Below, piece after piece: positions 49,333 through 57,427 of a stretch of 64,000 nt of DNA. Each line of letters opens with the position of its first letter. The stretch's first letter is position 1. The notes beneath the pieces are model-generated. The model did no database searches, was not told where the DNA came from, and was given only the letters and a program-made list of their open reading frames with translations. This stretch comes from Phytopythium helicoides. Lineage: Eukaryota > Oomycota > Peronosporomycetes > Pythiales > Pythiaceae. Made by a program: the position numbers and the translations under genes. The stretch covers positions 248,001 through 312,000 of the forward strand of contig JANFNE010000049.1 in assembly GCA_024867545.1 (NCBI GenBank). The letters run 5' to 3'.

Positions 49333-52300
49333 ATGAGCGCGAGCTTCGATTCGAGTTTCCACTTTTTGGCGCCGCGATCCGCAGCTGGCAGCAACATGGG
49401 CGGCCGCGACGGCGCCGCGCGGGCCGCGCGCAAGGAGAACGAGCCCGGGAACGCGCGTCTGTCGCTGGAGGACGCGCCGGTCGCCGGGTCTCGAGGTGCG
49501 CGCGCTTTTTTCCGCTTCATTTTGCGAGTTTTCCGGGCTCTAACGGGTCGAAATTGCGGTCTCCAGCGCCGTTTGAAGAGCTGCTGGAGCGCGAGATGGC
49601 CAAGGCGAGCGTGGGCGCCGGTGAGGACAGACGAGGGGCAGCGCCGAAGAAGCGGCCGTTCCTGAAGAAAGGAGCGCGCGGGTGGTGGATGCAGCAGCCG
49701 GACGCCAGCGCCAAGATGCAGAAGCACGTACTGACGTCGGCGGGGGAGGAGGAGACCAAGAGCCAAGCGAGCGCTCTGAAGAAGAAGGTGTCCGTGCTGC
49801 CAGCTCAAAAGAAGGACAATCCTGCTGAAGACGAGCTGTCAGCGCCTCGACGAGCGATGAGCTCGTATGCGGCGTCGTTGCTTCAGGTGGAACCGCCGTT
49901 GGAGGACGACCGACGAGGGCAGGAGCTGGACTTCCATGCCGAGCCAGCAGACTGGAGAGACGCGTCGTTCCGATCCAACGCGACGATGGGGATCAGTAAT
50001 GTGCGGCGGTCGTTTGAAGCCAAGCGCGAGCGTGAGGCGGACGAGCTGGCAGAATTTGAGGCGATTGAGAGACAGTTGGCAGAGGAGCGCAACGAGTATT
50101 TGCTGGAAAAGCAGGAGGAGCACAAGAAGAGCGAGCGCGCGCATGTCTCCCGCGACAGTCTGAATGGTGGTGCAGCTGGGTGGCACACTCGTCAATATCC
50201 TACATCACCTGCGTCCGCGTTTTCTGAGCAACACAGCAACAACCGATCCTTTGGGGAGCTATTTACGCCGTCTCCCACCCACAATGGCCACCAAGAGCTC
50301 AACGCCCGCTCCGACTTCATATTCGACGGAAAACAGGCGACGGCTTTCCAGCACGATAACGAATGGAGGAGATATAGCACGGAGGAGTCGGTGGACTTTG
50401 AACGTCGATTCAGCGACCCGCTGTTTGGCCGTGAACACCGCGCGCCGTCCGAGCTGAGCGCTATCAGTTTCAACGACTCAGAGCCTTGGGACGAAGGGCT
50501 GTCTTTTCAACCACAATCTGCCAAGCAAGTAATAGATCTCAATCACGAAACTGCATCAGCGCGGCCGCAGGCATCAAGCGACAGCTCCGCGTCACTTTTG
50601 GGCGAAGGACCTTTCGACCAAAATCGCTATGGATCGCTTGATTACACCTCTGCTTCTGGTGGTCTCTCTAGAAAGCCAACACTGCCCAAACAGTATCACG
50701 GCGGGTTTGACCCTGTTCACGAAGATCCTGAGCTATCAGACGAGATGGAGCACGATACAGCAGCACAAGCTCCAGTCTCCTCTTTGGTTCGCCAAGTTTT
50801 TGGTACGCAAGATTACGAAGTCGACTCCCAATATTCTACCAATGACGAACCTCTTCCATCAAGAAATCGTGGTGGACGGGACGTCCGCGATCGTGAATCT
50901 ATATCCACTCTCAAGCAAAAGCTGACAGAAAAGCTTCCGTCTACTGGCACTACTGGAAATCGGAGTCGGCCAGCGGCGACAGGTAGACCAGTGAGAGGCC
51001 AAACACGGAAGAATTCAGGTCCACCAAGTGCGACAGGTGGGAGACAGCGACCCCCAGCTATTCGACAGAAGGTCTCTAGCGCAGGTACACGGCCAAGTAC
51101 TCTTGCAAGCAAGAACGGACCCATCTTTCCAGCAGTAATTGAAGAGAAGTTGTTCGAGCTTGAGGAGGAGGTAAAGTTCTACAAGGCAGAAACACTACAA
51201 CTTCAAAGGCGGAGAGAAAATTACGAACAAGAGGCTCAAAAACTTGCCAAGGAACGTGAGGAGTTCTCGCGGTATCAGCAAGAGCAGCGCACCTTGATCG
51301 AAAAGGAGTGGCAGCGTGAGCGCGCGAAAATGAAGAAGGAGCAGCAGCTTATGGATCGTCAATGGAAACTCCGCATGAACGCGACGGCTTCCACACAGGA
51401 TCGAAAAGCTAAAGGAGAGATCGAGGTGCTGAAAGCCCAGCTGGTCAAGCTCCAGGTTGATGAGAATGCGCGAACTTCTAAGTGGAAGAGTAGCAACGAC
51501 AACTTGCGGCAGCGGATTGCGGTAGGATGACGTATATGGGACTAAGTTGATTAGTTGACTCTAACATTTGATTGCAGGAGCTTGAGAACAAGAACCGAGA
51601 GCTACGCGAAGAGGTCAAGTTTTTGGAGAGTGAAAGGCTTGCTCAATGGGAGAAATTCGAGCGGCAGCTGAAGGAAAAGCAAGATCAAATTGATCGTTTG
51701 AGTTCAGCTAGCGGTGATTCTAGAGCAGGAGAGTCGAGAAACCCCTTTGAAACCGAAGCCACAGTCCGAACAACTAGCGATCTGTTTTCAATTCGCAGCG
51801 CGGCAGATGAGTTGCTTAGTTCGTGGTCGAAGCCACCTCAGGACACTACAAAGGCTTCTTCATATACGGGTGTTGATGCATTGGAAGGTGGTGGACAACT
51901 ACCCACCCAAGTCGTGCAGCCGATTCATCGTCGCACGCAATCAAGCAATGGAGACTACAACCCGAAGCGGTACAGTCTCGACAAAGCATCTTCAGAACCA
52001 AGCACATCGATAGCGCGCTTGGACGAGTCTACAAGCCAAGCAACTGCCAGCAAAAACGCTCAGTCCCTCGCGGCATCGACATCAAGTGACAGCGCTGTCC
52101 AGAGATCTGAAGGATACCAGCCGCCCAAGTATATGCCTGCCGCTCGCACCAGCACAGACGCTCAAGAGCGGCAAAATGATCCGCACAATAGTGCTGAGCA
52201 GCCTTCTGTTTCTTCGTCGTCATGTCAGCCACTTGGTAGACAAATGACGCGCGAGATCCTCCACGCGGGTGGCAAGAAGGAGGTTGTTTTCACAGACGGG

Positions 52301-52768
52301 AGTAAGCGGATCATATTTCCGGATGGAAACGAGAAAGAGATTGATGCCAACGGCCACACGATTATCAAGTTTACGAATGGCGATCGAAAGGAGGTGTTCC
52401 CGGACACCGGCATCAGTATTTATTACTACTATGAAGCACAGACGAAGCTCACGACGTACCCCGATCAAACCAAAGTGTACGAATTTCCGAATCACCAAGT
52501 CGAGAAGACGTTTCCTGACGGTTCGACCGAAATCAAATTTGCTGATGGCATCACAAAGACGATCAGCCCAAGTGGAGACGAGTATTCTGTCTTCCCGGAT
52601 GGCACAACGATGCTCGAGCGCAAAGACGGTCTCCGAGAAGTTGCGTTGCTCAACGGCAAAAAGATCCGGTATTACCCTGACGGACGCATGGCATGCGTTA
52701 GTCGTCCTGGTGGCGAGGAGATTGAGGTGCGCTCAGATGCAGAGCTGCGTCGACTCATGGAGCGATGA
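49333..52768 (+). CDS. CPAP/CENPJ/SAS-4-like centriole assembly protein
   Basis: Centriole and basal-body assembly factor. Three exons (49333-49495, 49567-51521, 51578-52768) join in frame to 1,102 residues. The N-terminal PFEELLEREMAK is the PN2-3-like motif of CPAP that in animals binds tubulin. A long low-complexity middle leads to a coiled coil (EEVKFYKAETLQLQRRRENYEQEAQ through LEKQ-type heptads). The C-terminal ~170 residues form the TCP10/G-box domain, a run of single-layer beta repeats with the pattern DGS..I.FPDG..KEI and YYPDGRM, which binds STIL/Ana2-type partners. The domain order and length match CPAP. Its presence implies a life stage with centrioles, such as flagellated zoospores. 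An alternative start at 49396 would remove 21 residues. Confidence 0.92.
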
Positions 52769-52935
52769 GAGGACCACATAGCCCACCGTTTTCTTCAACA
52801 AGACGTATTGGGAGTGCCGCTGCAACTAGTTACCTAGTGTGAATGGAATAAATTATCATCCTTGCTCCATGTTGACGGTAGCTCACAATCGCTGGTTGGA
52901 TTACCTGACACAAATACCCCCTAGCTTTCAAACCT

Positions 52936-54576
52936 CTACGACTGCACCACGATTGCAGCACGAAAGACGACCACGAGAAAGGCAGATACAAGTGCCGACA
53001 CGGGCACTGTGAGTATCCAGCTGATGACGATGCGACCCATCATGGGGAACGACACATCTCGGATTCCCAGTGCGAACATGCTGACCAGCAGCACGGCGCC
53101 AATCTGACAATGTGTCGTGGACACGGGTACGTTGAGTAGTGTTGCGATGATTACTGTCAGCGTTGATGCCATCTCCATGGCAAAGGCTCGGTGCATGTCG
53201 ATGACTGAGATGCCTGTGCCGATAGTTCGCATGACGGGGACGCCATGAATGATGATACCTAGGAAGATGAAGCCGCCAGCAACCGCCATGATCCACTCTT
53301 CGGCCTCATTATCGCCATCGCATGCTGCCAGACCTCGCTTGTATGTTGCATAGATTGCGGCCATGGGTCCAGTAGCATTTGCCGTGTCGTTGGCTCCATG
53401 CGCGTACGAGTTGAGCGTTGCAACCATGATGAGAAGGTAGCGAAACACGAACAGTGCGTCTTTCTCGTCAGTTGTGAGTTTGTTGTACTCTTCAAAGAAG
53501 AGTGCGTCCGTATCGCTCGATGTTTGAGAGTAGGCTGAGCGCTCGAGCTCGTCCAGTCCGTTGCTGTAGTTGCCCTGCTCGCTTGGTGTGTTCACGATCG
53601 CGCAATCTTCGAAGGAAGTCTGGTAGTTGATTTGCTTACCGTCATATCTGGCGTTGTCTTCCTCCGGTTCACTCTCAGGGTGGGCGACCGCAGTCGCAGA
53701 TGGCTTCTTCCCGTTCACAATGAGGTCGTCTCCCGTTTCCGATGGCAGCCTCTTGCGGATGATGGGGACGAGCACAAAGCGTGAGAGTACGGTGACGAGC
53801 AAGCCGACACCAAAGCTCGTGAAGAACATGTAAGCCTTTTTCCATGACAGCGTGTACGGCGCCTTGAGAAGGATCATGAAGATGAGCGCGAACGTGCAAG
53901 CTCCATACAGTACTGGAAGTGCCGTCATCGCGCTCTTGGCAGCATTTCCCGACTTCATGATGGTGCGGTCGGTGATAGCGTAAATGATGATGCCGATAAC
54001 GCCAGCCATGAGCGGAGAAATGCCCCAGGACGCGATGATACCCGACAGACCCGACTCAAAGTTCCAATCGAGGCATCCGCCACCAACTTGGAAGATGGTC
54101 ATGCCCAGGACAGCACCCACGATCGCATGGGTCGTGCTTACTGGCATTCCCGTGAAAGTAGCAACTGCGAGGAACGCGGAGGCGCCGAGGAGAGACGCCA
54201 GCATCCCGACGGTGTAGACGCTCATCTGGCTGTCGCAGTAGCCACAGGCCCAGCAGTCAGGGTCAGTCACGTCAGAAACGCCGTTCTGCACTGTGTCAGA
54301 TACGCCGTAGCCGAGTGTGATGGAGCCGGCCCAGTTGGCGACGCCGCCGATGATCAAAGCCCAGCGCATGCTGATGGCGCGCGAGCCCACAGACGTGCCG
54401 AACGCGTTAGCAACGTCGTTTGCACCGACGTAGAAGGCCATGAGCGCCATGGCAGCGAGTGACAGCGTGAGCAGCCACCGCGAGTTCTGCAGCGCCATGT
54501 AGTCGCTCGAGTAGGCGGCACAGCCATCGACCGCGCTCACGAGACAGTCTGGAACGCCTTCGATGCAGGTCGCCAT
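52936..54576 (-). CDS. PiT-family inorganic phosphate transporter (PHO-4 domain)
   Basis: Cation-coupled phosphate symporter of the plasma membrane, related to SLC20 and Pho89. It is 546 residues with about 10-12 hydrophobic segments. Both family signatures are present: GANDVANAFGTSVGS (residues 51-65) in the first half and GANDTANATGP (about 394) in the second, and also the paired TGMPVSTTHAIVGAVLG and NVPVSTTHCQIGAVL blocks. A hydrophilic loop of about 110 residues (RKRLPSETGDD to LTTDEKDA) separates the halves, as in eukaryotic members. No frame breaks. It converges with CPAP (167 bp between stops). Whether sodium or protons drive it cannot be read from the sequence. Confidence 0.95.
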   Translation of the reverse strand: MATCIEGVPDCLVSAVDGCAAYSSDYMALQNSRWLLTLSLAAMALMAFYVGANDVANAFGTSVGSRAISMRWALIIGGVANWAGSITLGYGVSDTVQNGVSDVTDPDCWACGYCDSQMSVYTVGMLASLLGASAFLAVATFTGMPVSTTHAIVGAVLGMTIFQVGGGCLDWNFESGLSGIIASWGISPLMAGVIGIIIYAITDRTIMKSGNAAKSAMTALPVLYGACTFALIFMILLKAPYTLSWKKAYMFFTSFGVGLLVTVLSRFVLVPIIRKRLPSETGDDLIVNGKKPSATAVAHPESEPEEDNARYDGKQINYQTSFEDCAIVNTPSEQGNYSNGLDELERSAYSQTSSDTDALFFEEYNKLTTDEKDALFVFRYLLIMVATLNSYAHGANDTANATGPMAAIYATYKRGLAACDGDNEAEEWIMAVAGGFIFLGIIIHGVPVMRTIGTGISVIDMHRAFAMEMASTLTVIIATLLNVPVSTTHCQIGAVLLVSMFALGIRDVSFPMMGRIVISWILTVPVSALVSAFLVVVFRAAIVVQS

Positions 54577-54910
54577 CTCAAAGACGAAGAAGGAGAGCGT
54601 GGGTGTGGTGGGAGAACCAGTCGAGTTGGAGAATGAGCGAAGGCGAGGGCTTTCGGGTGCGGCACGTCGTGGATTTTTCGTTGTGCTACGTCAGCCGTCA
54701 TGTTGAAGCTGATGCCAGCATGTAGCCATCAAGGAGGAGCCATAGTGAAAACCAGTCAAAGTGCGCGTGTCTGTAGAGATGGGTACATGCATCTCCAGTC
54801 AAGATTCGTTCACACAGGCGTCGAAATCTCGACGGAGCATTTGGGTACAAAGCTCTATGTACGCCATCAGGAATATCCAGGAGATGACAGTCACCAATTT
54901 AAAGCAGCTA
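54577..54910. other. 5' flank of the phosphate transporter
   Basis: No gene seen. It runs from the transporter start to the border of the channel-gene fragment at about 54911. Confidence 0.5.
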
Positions 54911-55237
54911 GCACTTCAGCGCACGCAGAGACGCCTCGATACGGTCGACGTGGGACTTGAGCGCAGCCAATGCTTCTTGCGTTTCTCGACGATGCTGCTC
55001 CATCACCTCGACGGTCTCGCACTGTTTCCACAGCAAAATTGTCCGCATCTCAAGACGCTTGAGGCTCTCGAACGTCTCGCGCGGTTTGTCCTTGCGTCAC
55101 AACTTGAAGCGATACATTGCACAAAGTAGTCTCCGCTCAGCCAGTCACGAGCTCGCCTTGTTGGTATTTCTGTCGTGTGTTGTCTTGGTTGCCTGATGTA
55201 TCTGCCAAGCGCAAGCAGTGAATCGTGACGCCGCGCC
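54911..55237 (-). pseudogene. Dead inverted copy of the SK-like channel gene 3' end
   Basis: The minus strand here aligns with 60040-60367 of the channel gene, from the calmodulin-binding-like helix to the C-terminus (IHQATKT..DRN.NKASS, KPRETFESLKRLEMRT, MEQHRRETQ.ALAAL). Two in-frame TGA codons break it, one where the gene has CGA (Arg in SSRLAE) and one where it has TGG (Trp in FKLWRK); other missense changes are present. Homology fades at about 55237, so the pore and membrane part is absent. It is a truncated pseudogene in opposite orientation to its parent, about 5 kb away. Confidence 0.88.
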
Positions 55238-55729
55238 TCGGCATCGCGTGCTTGGCGGCTTGTTGCGCAGTGAAGTCTCATGACAAGCGTGGCTTGTCGA
55301 GGTGTTCAAGCATGTTCTGTTTTAGTGACTAGTTGGTGTGGGGGTAGGGAATCTGTTGCTTTCTTGGAACGGTCTTTGCGGCGGCGGCTTGGTGGGTTCG
55401 ACGTCTTGGTGATGTGTGGTTGGCGTTCGGAGCCTTGCAGCTTGCGACGCAATCGCAATCGATGAGAGAGAGAGACGAAGAAGAGATGAAGAGGAGATGA
55501 AGAAGTGGCCGACCAGATGGTGCTACTTTTGCATCAGCGTCAAGCAAGCAAACTAACAAGCACAGGCACACAGAGATCTGTGGCTAGGTTTGATATTGCT
55601 CAACATAGGGGAAGGTGTAAGCTTGCCAGACCGATCGATTCTCATGGCCCTCCCATTCCTCGGTTCCCCTCCACCAAGACAAGCAAGCCTCCTTCCTCCC
55701 AACCTCTTTCTCTTTCTCTCAAGTCATCC
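55238..55729. other. Upstream region of cassette gene A
   Basis: Includes a GAGA-rich stretch at 55463-55502 and, from about 55619, the outer part of the left inverted-repeat arm. The frame upstream of the gene A start is open here but is not conserved in the other arm. Confidence 0.5.
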
Positions 55730-56644
55730 ATGGCACGCAACAAGGCGCGTGGAAACCAAGGTCGAGGCCGAGGAAGAGGAAGAGGTCGAGCGGTACCATC
55801 GAGCGCTCGAAATGGACCGAAGGCTGTGCCAGCGAGCACGACCGTCCATCGTTGGGCTCAAGTCAAGCAAGGTATCTCCTACAAGAGCAATGCTGCATCA
55901 ACTCTAGACGAAACGCCGTGCGCCAAGGCGTCGTGGATTGAAGTCCAGGTCTCATCAAACCAGGGTCTAAACGCCTCGTGCTGGGGTTTCAGACCAACAT
56001 GGACAACCGATTACCGCCGTGACGCACTCTGGATCAAGATCCCGATTTCAAATACGTCGACGCTCGGCGAGGCTGTGAAAGATCTACCAGCATCACGACC
56101 GATCGGATTTCAAGCAACCAAGAAAAAAGCGAAACATGGCGAAGACACTCAGCGCATTGCCGCGACCGATGTATTCCCAGACACTGATGCGACCTGGCTG
56201 TCAGACTTGACGGCTCTCATCTCAGCCGACCTCGTCTCGATCGAGATTCGCAACCTCAACACCAGCAACGGACAACGCCAAAATGGCAGCGTCCAACGCG
56301 AACGTGCCATGCACGTCGGCATCGCATGGCAGCAGTACATGGACAAGTGCCTGTACAAGCCGGGGTTCGCGTGGCCACCGACCGAGGTGCTCCACATCCA
56401 GATGCAGCACGTCATGCTCTGGGCTCTGCGCGCCTCGAAGGAGCACCCTGATCAATGGAGAATCTCTGATCCCGAAGTGATCGATCGCTTGTTCAACGAG
56501 TTTGTCGGAGACAACTCGGACGGACACCAACTCGGGTATGAGGTGCAAGATCTACCTCCCGAGTCGCCGTGCGTCGAGTTCACTCGCGATGAGGTCTCGC
56601 TCGGCTACGACCCCTTCCGCGCCTGCTTCCTTGGTCTCCTGTGA
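55730..56644 (+). CDS. Cassette gene A: RG-repeat protein of unknown family (left copy)
   Basis: A 304-residue protein that I do not recognise. It begins with a basic RG run (GRGRGRGRGR, residues 11-20), as in RNA-binding proteins and some nucleic-acid-packaging proteins. A non-repetitive domain follows with marked blocks: KASWIEVQV, CWGFRPTWTTDYRRDALWIKIP, GEAVKDLPASRPIGFQ, FAWPPTEVLHIQMQHVMLWALRASKE and SDPEVIDRLFNEFVGDN, ending SLGYDPFRACFLGLL. I chose the start at 55730 because the sequence upstream is in different frames in the two arms, whereas MARNK and all after it is shared. About 92% identical to copy A' by eye, with residues ~82-150 unchanged and most differences in the first 75. 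No transmembrane segment or signal peptide. Confidence 0.8.
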   Translation: MARNKARGNQGRGRGRGRGRAVPSSARNGPKAVPASTTVHRWAQVKQGISYKSNAASTLDETPCAKASWIEVQVSSNQGLNASCWGFRPTWTTDYRRDALWIKIPISNTSTLGEAVKDLPASRPIGFQATKKKAKHGEDTQRIAATDVFPDTDATWLSDLTALISADLVSIEIRNLNTSNGQRQNGSVQRERAMHVGIAWQQYMDKCLYKPGFAWPPTEVLHIQMQHVMLWALRASKEHPDQWRISDPEVIDRLFNEFVGDNSDGHQLGYEVQDLPPESPCVEFTRDEVSLGYDPFRACFLGLL

Positions 56645-57032
56645 GGAGCTTCCGTCCGGCTGTCGGCCGCATGTATGAACGCATGCCTTCCTTTCTCCGT
56701 TGCCACTGCATGTTGATTCAGATACAAGTCGGATCTTCGCTTTCAGGCAAACACAGTGGATTTGAGCGAGCCTCTGAGCATTCGTTGTTTTGTCCAAACA
56801 AGACGTCACTCAAACGTTGAGGCTGATCTCAATATAGCCACTCAAACGAAATGGGAGTGTGGGGCTTGTCTCTCGTCCGTCGCACTTGCGCTTGCGTGCA
56901 CGTATGTGCAAGCATTACACGCCCACCCGGCTCTCCTCTCTCTTCTCTCTCTTCTCTCTCTTTCCTTTTCTCTTGACCGCAGTTCCCAACTTTCCCAGTC
57001 AGCTCAGCTCAACTCTTCACACATTCGCAACG
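56645..57032. promoter_or_regulatory. A-B intergenic region with paired CACTCAAACG decamers
   Basis: CACTCAAACG occurs at 56807-56816 and again at 56839-56848, 32 bp apart. The same pair with the same spacing is present in the right arm. A TATAG-like AATATAGC lies between the two. A CT-rich tract (56935-56980) precedes gene B. The region may be the promoter and 5' leader of gene B. Confidence 0.45.
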
Positions 57033-57320
57033 ATGGCTCGCTCTTCGCAACACAGTCTGTCGGCTTCTCCTCGGCACCAGTCGCAAGCGTACAGCTGTCA
57101 TCGTAACCGTCGGGGCCGCGTCTCGAGCAGCAAGTCGGTCAGCACCGTTAGCAGCAGCAACCTCGCGACCACCACGTCTCGCATGTCTCCGAAGCGTCGC
57201 CATCTCACCAAGTGTGGCCCAGATATCGAGAGTGCGTGGGCGTTCCTGCACGCCATGTACTCTAACGCCGAGGAGGACCCCAAGCTGTTGCCGTTCGCGC
57301 GGGCGTGGCTGTCAATGTGA
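57033..57320 (+). CDS. Cassette gene B: small Ser/Arg-rich protein of unknown family (left copy)
   Basis: 95 residues from ATG 57033: a Ser- and Arg-rich N-terminal half (SCHRNRRGRVSSSKS) and a conserved C-terminal half (SPKRRHLTKCGPDIESAWAFLHAMYSNAEEDP.LLPFARAWLSM). The frame stays open upstream to ATG 56859 in both arms, with only an in-frame length difference, so a 153-residue version is possible; the CT-rich tract in between looks more like a leader. Part of a conserved pair with gene A. The helical tail does not match a family I know. Confidence 0.65.
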   Translation: MARSSQHSLSASPRHQSQAYSCHRNRRGRVSSSKSVSTVSSSNLATTTSRMSPKRRHLTKCGPDIESAWAFLHAMYSNAEEDPKLLPFARAWLSM

Positions 57321-57427
57321 GGCAAAGCAAGCATGTATGTCATTGTAACGGAGTTCATGTCACTTTACTCTGTTCATGTCAGTTTTGCGAAAGAGTCCTT
57401 TTTTCCTCTACATCACAAGAGTGACCT

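Larger units (their letters stand above)
55619..57363. repeat. Left arm of inverted segmental duplication (genes A and B)
   Basis: This arm matches the reverse complement of about 62262-64000. Coding and intergenic parts are both conserved: the A-B gap is 388 bp here and 387 bp in the other arm, measured between the short gene models. Similarity ends inside, just after gene B, where GTTCATGTCACTTTACTC departs from the other arm. Confidence 0.92.

Noticed and set aside
55505..55729. 75-codon N-terminal extension of gene A
   Set aside because: The upstream frame is not shared with the other arm, while the sequence from MARNK on is.
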